DNA of 64,000 nt. Origin: JAEUJM01 sp044221555. GTDB lineage: Bacteria; Actinomycetota; Acidimicrobiia; Acidimicrobiales; DATDAH01. The notes beneath the pieces are model-generated. The model made no database searches and was not told the DNA's origin. It saw only the letters and a program-made list of their open reading frames with translations. Shown piece by piece: positions 8,452-17,296 of this stretch (positions are counted from its first letter, which is position 1; the number at the start of each line of letters is the position of its first letter). Both the position numbers and the translations under genes were made by a program. The stretch spans positions 1 to 64,000 of the forward strand of contig JBGAOY010000020.1 in the NCBI GenBank assembly GCA_044221555.1. The letters are read 5' to 3'.

Positions 8452-10023
8452 TCAGCCGGCCTCAGGCACCACGGTGGGGGCGACGCGAGCCGTGCTGCAC
8501 TCGACGCGGTCACGTCCTCGGCGCTTGGCCTCGTAGAGCGCGGCATCGGCTCGCCCCACCAGATCATCGACCGTGAGGGCGTTGTCGGGGTGACTGGCCA
8601 CGCCGGCGCTCACGGTCACCCGGGCCGCCCGGACCCGCTCGTGCAGCCCGACGCGTACCCGCTCGGCGAACGCCACCGCACCGGCACCGTCGATGCCGGG
8701 CAGGAGCACGACGAACTCCTCGCCGCCGTAGCGAGCGGCCACGTCCTCGCGCCGCGCGAGCTGACCGAGCGCGGCACCGATCTCGCGCAACACCTCGTCG
8801 CCGGTCTGATGACCGCGGGTGTCGTTGACCTCCTTGAAGTGGTCGACGTCGATCAGCACCAGGCTCAAGGGGACGTCGGTCCGCTGGGCCCGGGAGAACT
8901 CCCGCTCGAGGGCCTCGTCGAACTCGTGGCGGTTGCACAGGCCGGTGAGCCCGTCGTGGCGGGCCAACCGATCGACCTCGGCCAGCAGCATGCGGGTGCG
9001 CAGCGACATGGCCCCGTGGGCCGCCGACTGCACGAGCGTGGCCAGGGTGGAGGACGGCATGCCGCTCCAACGGCTGCCGGCCCACTCGGCCACGACCACA
9101 CCGACGGGCTCGCCGTTGGCCAACATCGGCACCGCCACGACGTTGCGGGCGAAGGGCATGAGCCGATCGGCCAGGTCGTCGGCGTCGGGATCGAGCGAGC
9201 GCCGCAGCAGCGGCGAGCGGGTGCGCCAGCACTCCGCCCACACCCCATCGCCCCGGTCGTCCAGCGGCGGCGCCACGAACGTCACCCGGCCCACCTCGTC
9301 CTCCGCCGTGCCGATCAGCACCGACCCGTCCGATCCGATGACCACCGATCTCCGGAAGCGCATGCGCAGACGCAGGTGCGACGCGAGCGCCGAGCAGATC
9401 TGCTGGGCGTCCTCGGCCCGCTCGAGGTCGGAGCTGAGGTCGAGCAGGGATTGGATCTGGCGGCGGCTGTGGTTGAGGCCACGCTCGTTGAGCGACGAGA
9501 AGGCGGCGGCGCCGATGGCCAGCACGAGCAGGCTCGAGGCACGGAAGGCGGTGGCGCCGTCGAGACGAGGCGGGCTGCCGTGCAGGTAGTACGCCACGAC
9601 GGCCGACGAGCCGCCGACCATCAACAGTGCGTGCCAGATCGCCACCTTGAGCCCGGTGCGATACGACGCCACCAGCGTCACCGCGACGATGTGGAAGTAG
9701 ATGAGGAAGGTGAGGAGGCTGTTGGTGCCACCGGTCTGCGAGACCACGTAGGCCAGGAAGATGCCGTCCACGACCAGGAGTGCCGACACGGCCAACAGCC
9801 CGCGCCAACCGAGCTTCCGTCGGGTCAACTCGACCGCCGTGGTGAGCGCGGCGTAGACGACCGCCGCGAGGAACACCGTCCGCGACGGGTCGGGCACGAG
9901 TTGGTCGACGACGCCCACGGCGATCATCACGCTCGCGGCGATGGCCAGCCGTGCGATCAGGAGGACGGCGAGGCGATCCGACAGTGGGACCAGGTCGGCG
10001 TCGCGCGGGTCGGCGCCGGTCAT
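8452..10023 (-). CDS. Membrane diguanylate cyclase (GAF-like plus GGDEF)
   Basis: 523 residues from ATG 10023. Residues about 20-190 contain five or six hydrophobic segments, followed by a GAF-like sensor region (RRSVVIGSDGSVL ... VVAVPMLANGEPVGVVVAEW), and a GGDEF domain with RYGGEEF at about 433-437. Five residues before the GG is RRED, the RxxD inhibitory c-di-GMP site in the PleD arrangement, so both catalysis and product inhibition look intact. It makes cyclic di-GMP from two GTP at the membrane. Its ATG overlaps the stop of the proline-rich gene upstream (ATGA), implying coupled synthesis and perhaps a sensor/effector pair. Confidence 0.9.
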   Translation of the reverse strand: MTGADPRDADLVPLSDRLAVLLIARLAIAASVMIAVGVVDQLVPDPSRTVFLAAVVYAALTTAVELTRRKLGWRGLLAVSALLVVDGIFLAYVVSQTGGTNSLLTFLIYFHIVAVTLVASYRTGLKVAIWHALLMVGGSSAVVAYYLHGSPPRLDGATAFRASSLLVLAIGAAAFSSLNERGLNHSRRQIQSLLDLSSDLERAEDAQQICSALASHLRLRMRFRRSVVIGSDGSVLIGTAEDEVGRVTFVAPPLDDRGDGVWAECWRTRSPLLRRSLDPDADDLADRLMPFARNVVAVPMLANGEPVGVVVAEWAGSRWSGMPSSTLATLVQSAAHGAMSLRTRMLLAEVDRLARHDGLTGLCNRHEFDEALEREFSRAQRTDVPLSLVLIDVDHFKEVNDTRGHQTGDEVLREIGAALGQLARREDVAARYGGEEFVVLLPGIDGAGAVAFAERVRVGLHERVRAARVTVSAGVASHPDNALTVDDLVGRADAALYEAKRRGRDRVECSTARVAPTVVPEAG

Positions 10024-10790
10024 CACCGGAACCTCAGGCGTTCGCCCTGGTCCAGGGGGGCATCGGCCAACTTGCGCTCGTGACGCTCCACGCGGCCCTG
10101 GAGCGCCAGGAAGGCCACCACCGCGAGGCCCAGCACCAGCGGCCACCCGAACCGACGTGCGTCCTGTCGGACCGCGTCCTCGATCTGGTCGCCGGACCCG
10201 GAGGGGCCGACCAGGTCGGCCGCGGTGGCCGCGCCCGAGGCCGACGGCGACCCGGTCGACCCTCGGCTCGCGCGGGAGTCGACGAGGTCCGCACCGGTGG
10301 GCCCGCCCTGCACCCGACCCGACCCGGTCGGCGTCGGGTCGCTGGACCCCGTGCCACCGGTTCGGGGGCCCCGGCCCGAGGGGTCGGGCCCTCCACCGTC
10401 AGGTGGTGCCGGAGCGCTGCCGGTGCCCCCCGCACCTGGCAGCGCTCCGGTGATCTGGCCGATCGCCGGCGGGAGGGCACCGATCGGCACCTGTGGGACG
10501 GTCATCGGCGGGAGCGTCACCGACGGCACCGTCACCGGCGGCACCGTCACCGGCGGCACCGTCACCGGCGGCACCGTCACCGGCGGGACGGCGACGGGTT
10601 GCGACGGCAGCGTGACGGGTGGGGGTGCGAGCCCGACCGCACCGGCGCCCGTGGGATCGATCGACGGCACCGATCCGGGCGCCGACGAAGCGCCGGCAGA
10701 GGCGGGTGGGGCGAGCGTCACCACGCAGCCGACGGCCAGCAGCACCGCCGCAGCATGCCGGCGCACCACACGGCCACACTTCGGGGTCAC
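10023..10790 (-). CDS. Secreted proline-rich protein with C-terminal membrane anchor
   Basis: 255 residues. A signal peptide (RHAAAVLLAVGCVVTLAPPASAGA) is followed by a low-complexity region with four exact PPVTV repeats at about 68-90 and degenerate copies around them, a Gly/Ser/Thr/Pro-rich stretch, then one hydrophobic helix (WPLVLGLAVVAFLALQG) and a short basic tail. The expected topology is a wall-spanning stalk outside the membrane with a small cytoplasmic end. I know no named family. It is translationally coupled to the diguanylate cyclase that follows, so it may position or signal to that enzyme; this is inference from gene order. Confidence 0.7.
   Translation of the reverse strand: MTPKCGRVVRRHAAAVLLAVGCVVTLAPPASAGASSAPGSVPSIDPTGAGAVGLAPPPVTLPSQPVAVPPVTVPPVTVPPVTVPPVTVPSVTLPPMTVPQVPIGALPPAIGQITGALPGAGGTGSAPAPPDGGGPDPSGRGPRTGGTGSSDPTPTGSGRVQGGPTGADLVDSRASRGSTGSPSASGAATAADLVGPSGSGDQIEDAVRQDARRFGWPLVLGLAVVAFLALQGRVERHERKLADAPLDQGERLRFR
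10525..10584 (-). repeat. Four 15-bp tandem repeats coding PPVTV
   Basis: GGCACCGTCACCGGC is repeated exactly four times in frame, flanked by degenerate copies. It encodes the proline/valine/threonine stalk of the secreted protein. Exact DNA identity suggests recent slippage and likely length variation between strains. Confidence 0.9.
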
Positions 10791-10809
10791 GGCGTGCCCA
10801 TCGGCGGCG

Positions 10810-10836
10810 CCCCGCCTGATTCAAGGCCGTGCGGGG
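10810..10836 (-). terminator. Weak hairpin after the lactone oxidase
   Basis: CCCCGC and GCGGGG pair around a 15-base loop directly after the oxidase stop on the minus strand. The stem is only 6 bp and no T-run follows, so this is a weak candidate. Confidence 0.3.
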
Positions 10837-12135
10837 TCAGGCCCCCAGCACCCGATCGAGGTAGCTGTTGGCGAAGACCCGGTCGGGGTCGACGCGGTCG
10901 CGGACCGCCTGGAAGTCGCTCCAGCCGGGGTAGCGGCCCGCCAGCGTCTCGGCGCTCTGGAAGTGCAGCTTGCCCCAGTGGGGCCGGCCGTCGAAGTCGT
11001 CCATGATCGCCTCGACCCCCTGGAAGTAGCGCTGGAAGGGTGCCCCCCGGTACACGTGCACGGCGATGTAGCCGGTGTCGCGCCCCTGGGCCGTGCTCAA
11101 CGCGATGTCGTCGCCGGCCACGGCCCGCACCTCGACCGGGAACAGCAGCGGGATCGCCTCGTCGTGCACGAGCGCCCGCACCCGGTTGAGCGCCTCCGGC
11201 ACCCGCTCCACGGGAATCGCGTACTCCATCTCGTAGAAGCGCACGTGACGGGCGCTGGCGAACACCTGGTGGCTGGGCTCGATGTACTCCACCCACCCCG
11301 CCGACGGGAGGGCCTTGCCGAGTCGGCGCGTGAGCGACGGTCGCCGCCGGGCCACCACGTTGGCGGCGCCGAACGCGACGTTGTCGTAGAGGATCTCGTT
11401 GCGCCAGCGCTCCCACCGCGACCGGGGTGCGGCCGGTTCGGTGGTGCGGTGGTTGCGCTTGGTCAGGGCCCATCCGGTGTTGGGCACCCAGAAGAACTCG
11501 AAGTGGTCGTGCTGTTCGAGCAGCCGGCCCCAGTCGTCGAGCACGGCGTCGACGCGACGCGGCTCCTCCACGGCGTGGAGGTTGAACGCGGGCACGCACT
11601 GGAGGGTGATCTCGGACAACACGCCGAGGGCGCCGAGGCCCACCCGTGCCACCGCGAACAGCTCCGCGTTCTCAGCGGCCGAGCAGCGGAGCACCGACCC
11701 GTCGCCCGCCACGAGTCGCAGGGCCACGATGCGGGTGGCGATGTTGCCGAACCGGCGACCGGTGCCGTGGGTGGCGGTCGACGTCGCCCCCGCCACGCTC
11801 TGGTAGGCGATGTCGCCCAGGTTCTCGAGCGCCGCACCCCGCTGGGCGAGGGCGCGGTTCAGTGCCGACAGGCGCATGCCTGCCTGCACGGTGACCTGGC
11901 AGGTCGCGGCATCGAACTGCAGGAGGCGTCCGTAGTCGGCCAGGTCGACGAGGCATCCGTCGGTGCAGGCGATGTCGGTGAACGAGTGGCCGGCACCGAT
12001 CACCTTCACGTGCCGACCCGCCGCGGCGGCTCGCTGCACGATCTCGACCAGCTCGACCTCGGTGCCAGGCCGCTCGATCGCCGCCGGCCGACAGGTCTGG
12101 TTACCCGCCCAGTTCACCCAGCGACGGTCAGCCAC
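10837..12135 (-). CDS. FAD-linked sugar-1,4-lactone oxidase (ALO/gulonolactone oxidase family)
   Basis: 432 residues. The N-terminal FAD-binding half has VKVIGAGHSFTDIACTDG (about 44-61), whose His in the GHS motif is the residue that covalently holds FAD in this family, and SVAGATSTATHGTGRRFGN. The C-terminal ALO domain ends HWGKLHFQSAETLAGRYPGW and DRVFANSYLDRVLG. Members oxidise L-gulono-, D-arabinono- or related lactones, or alditols, with O2; which one cannot be told here. No signal peptide. A proline-rich/cyclase pair follows after 46 bases but seems functionally unrelated. Confidence 0.87.
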   Translation of the reverse strand: MADRRWVNWAGNQTCRPAAIERPGTEVELVEIVQRAAAAGRHVKVIGAGHSFTDIACTDGCLVDLADYGRLLQFDAATCQVTVQAGMRLSALNRALAQRGAALENLGDIAYQSVAGATSTATHGTGRRFGNIATRIVALRLVAGDGSVLRCSAAENAELFAVARVGLGALGVLSEITLQCVPAFNLHAVEEPRRVDAVLDDWGRLLEQHDHFEFFWVPNTGWALTKRNHRTTEPAAPRSRWERWRNEILYDNVAFGAANVVARRRPSLTRRLGKALPSAGWVEYIEPSHQVFASARHVRFYEMEYAIPVERVPEALNRVRALVHDEAIPLLFPVEVRAVAGDDIALSTAQGRDTGYIAVHVYRGAPFQRYFQGVEAIMDDFDGRPHWGKLHFQSAETLAGRYPGWSDFQAVRDRVDPDRVFANSYLDRVLGA

Positions 12136-12194
12136 CCATGCGCTCCCTCGCCACCCGTGCTCCCCCTCGTCGGTCGATGATCACCCGCATGCCC

Positions 12195-12245
12195 GTTGCG
12201 GGCACCGTCACCGTAGGTTCGATCCGCGGGTCGCCGGCCCGCAAC
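12195..12245 (-). terminator. Inverted repeat after the PD40 propeller gene
   Basis: GTTGCGGGC (12195-12203) and GCCCGCAAC (12237-12245) are perfect complements around a 33-base loop, just past the stop of the minus-strand propeller gene. The long loop makes an intrinsic terminator plausible but not certain. Confidence 0.35.
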
Positions 12246-12258
12246 CGCCCGAGCAGGG

Positions 12259-14310
12259 TCAGGTCACCCGAAGACGCGCCGCGACGACGTCCCTTGTCGT
12301 GGGCACCCCGTCCGAGATGCCGCGAACGGTGACGTCGTACCGAAAGCCGGCTGGTGCGTCACGGGTGAACCGCGCCTCGACGCGGATGAGCGCTCGCTCG
12401 CCCGGTCCGAGCGGCGCGGTGAGATAGGTGCGCCCGACCACGGCGGCCGTGATGTCCTCGCCGTCGCGTCCCTCGAAGTAGCGGACCACGACCTTGCGAC
12501 CCTGGGGGCTCGGACCTCGGAGCGAGATCCGATCCGTGCCGCCGCCGTCGTTCTGAAGCCGCACGAAGAGGACGAACCGCTGGCCCGCCCTCCCCGCCAC
12601 GGCCAGCCGCTGGCCGGCGGCGTTCGAGCTGTAGACATCACCCCCGACGAAGGCCCCGCCCGCGGCGCGCACCGAGAGATCGGGCCGCGGCGGGGGCGCG
12701 AGTACCTCGACCTCCACCCGGTTGGAGCGGGCCGGACCGGTCTGATCGCTCGCCACCGTCGCCGTGTTCACGTAGGTGCCCACATCGGCCCCGGCCGTCG
12801 AATAGGAGCACTCGATGGTGTGTTCGGCTCCCACAGCGAGGTCGGGCACCGCACCGCCGCAATCGGGCGCCGCGCCGTCCTCGACCTCGACACCGGTCAG
12901 CGCGACGCCGCCGGTGTTCCGAATAGTCAGGTCGTAGTCGATGTCGTCGCCCGCGGTGACCTCGGTCTGGTCGGCAGACTTCTCGATCTCGATCGACGCC
13001 ACCGGCTCGACCCCTGCCCGGAAGACATCGTAGGTGTCGTTGTCGTCGTCGCCGACGAGGTTCCCCGCCATCGAGTGGAAGGCCACGATCGGCCCGTCGG
13101 GCCCGCTGCCGACCGCCGACGCCAGGCTGTCTCCGTCGCCGGCCGGCCCGTCCGGCGAGCGACTCGCCAGCGTCGTGGTCGCGTCGCTCAGGTCGCGGAC
13201 GTACACATCGTAGATCGCGTTGCTGTCCGAGCTGGCGAGCCGTACCGGCGAGTCGAAGCCGACGTAGCGACCGTCGGCCGACATCGACGGTTCGGAGGCC
13301 TGTCCGGCCGGGTTGCCCCATTGGTTGACGCTGGCCAGCTGCGTGACCCCGGTGTCGAGGTCGCGCCACCACACCTCGCCCAGACCGTACTGTTGGAACG
13401 CCACGCGGCGACCGTCGTCGGACAGTGCCGGATGACCGGCGCGCGCGAATTGACGACCGGCCGGGTCGAGGCTGACGAGCGTCGTGGCGCCAACCGTGCG
13501 ATCGCGGACGAAGACGTCGGCACCGGACCCGTTGCCGTCGACAGCGACGAGGTTCGAGGCCTCGGATTCGAACGCGACGTAGCGACCGTCCGCCGACACC
13601 GCCGACAGGCCGTGCGATGGCCCGTCCCCGTTCGCGCCGCCCCCGACCTCGCTGATCAGCGTGGTGGTCGCCGTCTGCGTGTCGTGGAGGAAGACGTCGC
13701 GTTGCCCGTTCCCGTCACCGGGCACGAGGCCGTTCGCCTCGGACCAGAACGTCACGAATCGACCATCGGCCGACAGGCCCACGTTGTCCGATCGGCCGAA
13801 GGCCTGGCCGCCACCCGTGCTCACGCTCACCCGACGGGTGGTGCCGGCGACCATGTCCCGCACGAAGACGTCCTCCGTGCCGTTCGTGTCGCCGGTGACC
13901 AGATTCGACCCGTATGACGGGAAGGCCACGTATCGACCGTCGTCGGAGACCGCAGGGAACCCGACGATGCCGTCCACGGGCCCCCCGTCCAGCGTCACGC
14001 TCACCTTCGTGGTGGTCGCGGTCCGGGTGTCGCGCAGGAACACGTCGCCCCGGTCCGTGTCGCCCGCGACGAGGATCGACTCCGAGTGGAAGGCCACGTA
14101 CCGGCCGTCCGCGGAGATGTCCGCGTACAGCGACTGACCGTCGCCCTCCACACCGCCGCTCGTGACGCTGGCCCGGTCGAGCACCTGGAGCGCCTGGCTC
14201 AGCGCACCCACCGGCTCGCCCGTCGGGACGGTGATCACCGAGCAGGTGGGGACGAGGAGGGCCGAAGCCGTCGCCCGGCCGATCCACCGACGCCCCCTCG
14301 ACGTGCGCAC
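12259..14310 (-). CDS. Secreted PD40 beta-propeller protein with CARDB-like and shared C-terminal domains
   Basis: 683 residues. An N-terminal secretion signal (residues 1-35) precedes about seven repeats of the SADGRYVAF...DVFVRD type, giving a TolB/PD40-like propeller (about 45-430). A DUF11-like beta domain follows (IEIEKSADQTEVTAGDDIDYDLTIRNTGG, about 440-545) and a final ~140-residue beta-rich module (RPDLSVRAAGG to the end). That last module is also found at the end of the RCC1-type protein at 20223-22058. No sortase signal or final membrane helix is seen, so the protein is probably released or wall-associated. The GTG start is supported by TAGGTT 8 bases upstream. Role unknown, perhaps surface binding. 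Confidence 0.8.
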   Translation of the reverse strand: MRTSRGRRWIGRATASALLVPTCSVITVPTGEPVGALSQALQVLDRASVTSGGVEGDGQSLYADISADGRYVAFHSESILVAGDTDRGDVFLRDTRTATTTKVSVTLDGGPVDGIVGFPAVSDDGRYVAFPSYGSNLVTGDTNGTEDVFVRDMVAGTTRRVSVSTGGGQAFGRSDNVGLSADGRFVTFWSEANGLVPGDGNGQRDVFLHDTQTATTTLISEVGGGANGDGPSHGLSAVSADGRYVAFESEASNLVAVDGNGSGADVFVRDRTVGATTLVSLDPAGRQFARAGHPALSDDGRRVAFQQYGLGEVWWRDLDTGVTQLASVNQWGNPAGQASEPSMSADGRYVGFDSPVRLASSDSNAIYDVYVRDLSDATTTLASRSPDGPAGDGDSLASAVGSGPDGPIVAFHSMAGNLVGDDDNDTYDVFRAGVEPVASIEIEKSADQTEVTAGDDIDYDLTIRNTGGVALTGVEVEDGAAPDCGGAVPDLAVGAEHTIECSYSTAGADVGTYVNTATVASDQTGPARSNRVEVEVLAPPPRPDLSVRAAGGAFVGGDVYSSNAAGQRLAVAGRAGQRFVLFVRLQNDGGGTDRISLRGPSPQGRKVVVRYFEGRDGEDITAAVVGRTYLTAPLGPGERALIRVEARFTRDAPAGFRYDVTVRGISDGVPTTRDVVAARLRVT

Positions 14311-14318
14311 CAGGGTTG

Positions 14319-14324
14319 AACCTA
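14319..14324 (-). promoter_or_regulatory. -10 element (TAGGTT), leaderless start for PD40 protein
   Basis: Read on the minus strand, TAGGTT is followed by 8 bases and the GTG at 14310, with no ribosome binding site between. Confidence 0.45.
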
Positions 14325-14349
14325 CTCCCGGGCCAGCGCCCGGACGCGA

Positions 14350-14386
14350 AACGGGGCCCCGGCCCTCGCGGCGCCGGTGCCCCGTT
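14350..14386 (-). terminator. Terminator of the etfBA operon
   Basis: AACGGGGCCCCGGC (14350-14363) pairs with 14373-14386 at 13 of 14 positions around a 9-base loop. It lies 17 bases beyond the etfA stop on the minus strand, and the 3' arm runs into a short T tract, so an intrinsic terminator is likely. Confidence 0.65.
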
Positions 14387-14402
14387 CCCCAGGTCGTGGT
14401 GC

Positions 14403-15371
14403 TCAGGCTCGGGCTTGGAGGGCCTCGATGAGCTTGGGCAGGACCTTGTGCACGTCGCCCACGATGCCGAGATCGGCGATGGAGAAGATCGGGGCCTCGG
14501 CGTCCTTGTTGATGGCGATGATGTTCTTCGAGCCCTTCATGCCCACCATGTGCTGGGTGGCGCCCGAGATGCCACAGGCGATGTAGACCGTCGGCTTCAC
14601 GACCTTGCCGGTCTGGCCCACCTGGTACGAGTAGGGCACCCAGCCGGCGTCGACGATGGCCCGGGAGGCACCGGGGGCGGCCTTGAGCAGCTTGGCCAGG
14701 TCCTCGATCATCCCGTACTTCTCGGCCTCGCCGAGGCCACGGCCACCCGACACCACCACGGCGGCCTCGTCGAGCGACGGGCCCTCACGCTCCTCGACAT
14801 GACGCTCGGTGATGGTGGCGCCGCCGGCGTTGCCCAGGTCGGGCACGGGCGCGGCGACGACCTCGGCCGGGCCGCCACCGGTCTCGGCCGGCTCGAACGA
14901 CTTGGGCCGGAAGAGGGCCAGATGGGGGCCGTCGGCGCTGAACTTGGTGGAGACGTTGGTGGAGCCACCGAACACCGGCTCGACCACGACGATCGAGTCG
15001 CCGTCGACGGTGATGCCCACGTTGTTGGTGATGACGGTGCGATCCAGCTTGGCCGACAGGCGGCCGGCCACGTCGCGGCCGTCGTAGGTGGTGCCGAACA
15101 TGATGAGGTCGGGTGATGGCCCACCCTCGATGGCCGCGGCGATGGCGGCGGCCACGGGCACGCCCGGCAGGGCGCCGCCCAGGTCGCCGGTGGCGTGCAC
15201 CTTGGTGGCACCGTGGGCACCCAGCTCGGCGGCGACCGCGGTGGCGTCGCCGCCGAGGAAGGCCTCGACGGTGTCACCGATCTCGCGGGCCTTGGCCAGG
15301 ATCTCGAGGGTGATGGGGAGGACCTTGCCGTCGCGTTCTTCGGCGAGGACCCAGACAGTGGAGAGAGCCAT
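14403..15371 (-). CDS. etfA: Electron transfer flavoprotein alpha subunit
   Basis: 322 residues, the usual EtfA length. The N-terminal domain begins VWVLAEERDGKVLPITLEILAKA. The C-terminal FAD domain carries VVSGGRGLG, then SYQVGQTGKVVKPTVYIACGISGATQHMVGM and IAINKDAEAPIFSIADLGIVGDV, the family FAD-binding signature. With EtfB it accepts electrons from acyl-CoA and other dehydrogenases and passes them to ETF-quinone oxidoreductase. It starts 11 bases after etfB with a strong GGAGGA site and ends before a clear terminator. Confidence 0.97.
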   Translation of the reverse strand: MALSTVWVLAEERDGKVLPITLEILAKAREIGDTVEAFLGGDATAVAAELGAHGATKVHATGDLGGALPGVPVAAAIAAAIEGGPSPDLIMFGTTYDGRDVAGRLSAKLDRTVITNNVGITVDGDSIVVVEPVFGGSTNVSTKFSADGPHLALFRPKSFEPAETGGGPAEVVAAPVPDLGNAGGATITERHVEEREGPSLDEAAVVVSGGRGLGEAEKYGMIEDLAKLLKAAPGASRAIVDAGWVPYSYQVGQTGKVVKPTVYIACGISGATQHMVGMKGSKNIIAINKDAEAPIFSIADLGIVGDVHKVLPKLIEALQARA

Positions 15372-15382
15372 GATCAGTCCTC

Positions 15383-16162
15383 CTACAGGACTTTGAGCTG
15401 GTCGAGGAAGGCGACGATGTTGAGGTGCGCCTCGCCCTCGTCGGTGATGATCTCGCCGGCCTCACGGGCCTCGGCGGCGGACACGTCGACGATCTCCTGC
15501 TGGCCACCGGCCCAACCGACCGAGCCGGCGTCGATGCCCAGGTCGGCGACCGTGAGCTCGTCGACGGGCTTGGACTTGGCCGCCATGATCCCCTTGAACG
15601 AGGGGTAGCGAGGCTCCACCACGCCGGCGGTCACCGAGACCACCGCGGGCATCGGGCACTCGACGTCGTCGTAGCCCTGCTCGGTCTGGCGCTGCACCGA
15701 CACCTTGCCGTCGCCCACCTCGATGTGCTTGGCGAAGGTGACCGACGGCAGATCGAGCAGGCCGGCGAGCTGCTCGGGCACGGTGCCCGTGTAGCCGTCG
15801 GACGACTCGGTGGCGGTGAGCACCAGGTCGGGCTCGGCCCGCTTGATGGCCGCCGCCAGCACCTTGGCGGTGCCGAGCGCGTCGGTGCCGGCCAGCGCGG
15901 GGTCGGACACCAGGATGGCCTTGGCCGCACCCATGGCGAGGGCGGTGCGGATGCCGCCGACCTCGTTGTTGGGGGCCATGGACACCAGGGTGACCTCACC
16001 GCCGCCGGCGGTGTCGACGAGCTGGAGGGCCATCTCGACCCCGTACGAGTCGGACTCGTCGAGGATGAGCTTGCCGTCACGCTTGAGGGTCTTGGTCTCT
16101 GGATCCAGCTGGCCCGGCTCGGCCGGGTCGGGGATCTGCTTCACGCAGACAACGACGTTCAT
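15383..16162 (-). CDS. etfB: Electron transfer flavoprotein beta subunit
   Basis: 259 residues. MNVVVCVKQIPDPAEP and DESDSYGVEMALQL open the protein. VSMAPNNEVGGIRTALAMGA and the following ADLVLTATESSDGYTGTVPEQLAGLLDLP region form the AMP-binding fold, and GYDDVECPMPAVVSVTAGVVEPRYPSFKGIMAAK matches the recognition loop region. It partners EtfA in the heterodimer. It is the first gene of the etfBA operon, and its upstream region holds an inverted repeat shared with the divergent lipid kinase gene. Confidence 0.97.
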   Translation of the reverse strand: MNVVVCVKQIPDPAEPGQLDPETKTLKRDGKLILDESDSYGVEMALQLVDTAGGGEVTLVSMAPNNEVGGIRTALAMGAAKAILVSDPALAGTDALGTAKVLAAAIKRAEPDLVLTATESSDGYTGTVPEQLAGLLDLPSVTFAKHIEVGDGKVSVQRQTEQGYDDVECPMPAVVSVTAGVVEPRYPSFKGIMAAKSKPVDELTVADLGIDAGSVGWAGGQQEIVDVSAAEAREAGEIITDEGEAHLNIVAFLDQLKVL

Positions 16163-16170
16163 GGGGCCGA

Positions 16171-16199
16171 TTGTCGGTCGCGACCCTGCCGACCGACAA
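16171..16199. promoter_or_regulatory. Inverted repeat between etfB and the lipid kinase
   Basis: TTGTCGGTC at 16171-16179 and GACCGACAA at 16191-16199 are perfect complements with an 11-base spacer. Centre-to-centre spacing is 20 bases, two helical turns, as for a dimeric repressor. It sits 8 bases from the etfB start in the divergent promoter region. Confidence 0.5.
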
Positions 16200-16230
16200 A
16201 TCCGGGAGGAGCACTACTCTCGGCGTCCTC

Positions 16231-17148
16231 GTGAATGTCCTGCTGCTCGTGAACTCGTCGGCATCGTCGGTCACCGCACGGGCGCGGGTCGTCATCCGCA
16301 AGGCGTTGAGCGCCGACCACGACGTCACGCTGGCCGAGACCACCCGTCGGGGTCACGCCACCCGCCTGGCCATGGGCGCCGCGGCCTCGGGCACCGACGT
16401 GGTGGTGGTGCTGGGCGGTGACGGCACCCTGAACGAGGCGGCCAACGGCCTGGCCGGGACCGAGACGGCCCTCGCCCCCCTGCCCGGTGGCTCCACCAAC
16501 GTGTTCGCCCGGCAACTGGGCCTGCCCGACGACCCCATCGAGGCCACCGGTGTGCTGCTCGAGGCGCTCGACCAGGGAAGCTGCCGACCCATCGGGCTCG
16601 GCGTGGTGAACGGGCGCTACTTCCTGTTCCACGTGGGTGTGGGGTTCGACGCCGCCCTGGTGGCCCAGGTCGAGCGCCGCGCCGCGCTCAAGCGCTACGC
16701 CGGCCACGCCCTGTTCGCCTACGCCGGGCTCGACACCTGGGCCCGCCACTACGACCGGACCCGCCCCCACTTCTCGGTGCACCACGCCGACGGCTCGGTG
16801 GTCGACGACGGCTACATGACCGTCGTCCTCAACACCAACCCCTACACCTACGTCGGGAACCGGCCGTTCAACCTGGCCCCCGACGCCACCCTCGACCGGC
16901 CCCTCGTCGCGGTCACGGTGCGCTCCCTGCGCTCGCTGCGCTTCCTCCGGCTCATGGCCTCGGCCCTCGGCAACGGTGCCCGGCTGCGGTCGTCGCGGTG
17001 GGTCGACTACCGGCCCGACGTGTCACAGCTCACCATGCGCGGGTTCGGCCCCTTCCCCTACCAGGTGGACGGCGACTACCTCGGCGAGATCGACGAGCTC
17101 GAGTTCCGCCACGAGCCCGACGCCCTGCGCCTGGTCATGCCTGTTTGA
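16231..17148 (+). CDS. Diacylglycerol/lipid kinase family protein
   Basis: 305 residues from GTG 16231. VNVLLLVNSSASSVT is the standard start of this family and VVVVLGGDGTLNEAANGL (GGDGT at about 62-66) is the nucleotide-binding motif. PLPGGSTNVFARQLGL and the later GVGFDAALVAQVE also match. The C-terminal PYQVDGDYLGEIDELEFRHEP is the usual DAGK-catalytic ending. It phosphorylates a lipid hydroxyl such as diacylglycerol or undecaprenol; the substrate is not resolved. TACTCT lies 10 bases upstream; an in-frame TTG 60 bases earlier would add a poor N-terminus. Confidence 0.85.
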   Translation: MNVLLLVNSSASSVTARARVVIRKALSADHDVTLAETTRRGHATRLAMGAAASGTDVVVVLGGDGTLNEAANGLAGTETALAPLPGGSTNVFARQLGLPDDPIEATGVLLEALDQGSCRPIGLGVVNGRYFLFHVGVGFDAALVAQVERRAALKRYAGHALFAYAGLDTWARHYDRTRPHFSVHHADGSVVDDGYMTVVLNTNPYTYVGNRPFNLAPDATLDRPLVAVTVRSLRSLRFLRLMASALGNGARLRSSRWVDYRPDVSQLTMRGFGPFPYQVDGDYLGEIDELEFRHEPDALRLVMPV

Positions 17149-17296
17149 TCGCTCTTCGGCTGACGCCTCATCGCATCGTCATGGCTTCGCTCGTCCCTCG
17201 CTTCGCCGCGCAGGCCAGCACACCCGCCCCGTTCCCCTGACCGATCCTGCTGCTTTGCCGCACCGGCCCTCGAGGTCGCCCACGTGCCAACGCCGG

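Noticed and set aside
10525..10584. 15-bp direct repeats as possible replication iterons
   Set aside because: They lie in frame inside the secreted proline-rich protein and encode PPVTV. No replication gene is nearby.
12210..12226. GGTTCGATCC string resembling a tRNA T-loop
   Set aside because: No anticodon arm, D-arm or acceptor stem can be built around it. It sits in the loop of an inverted repeat after the PD40 gene.
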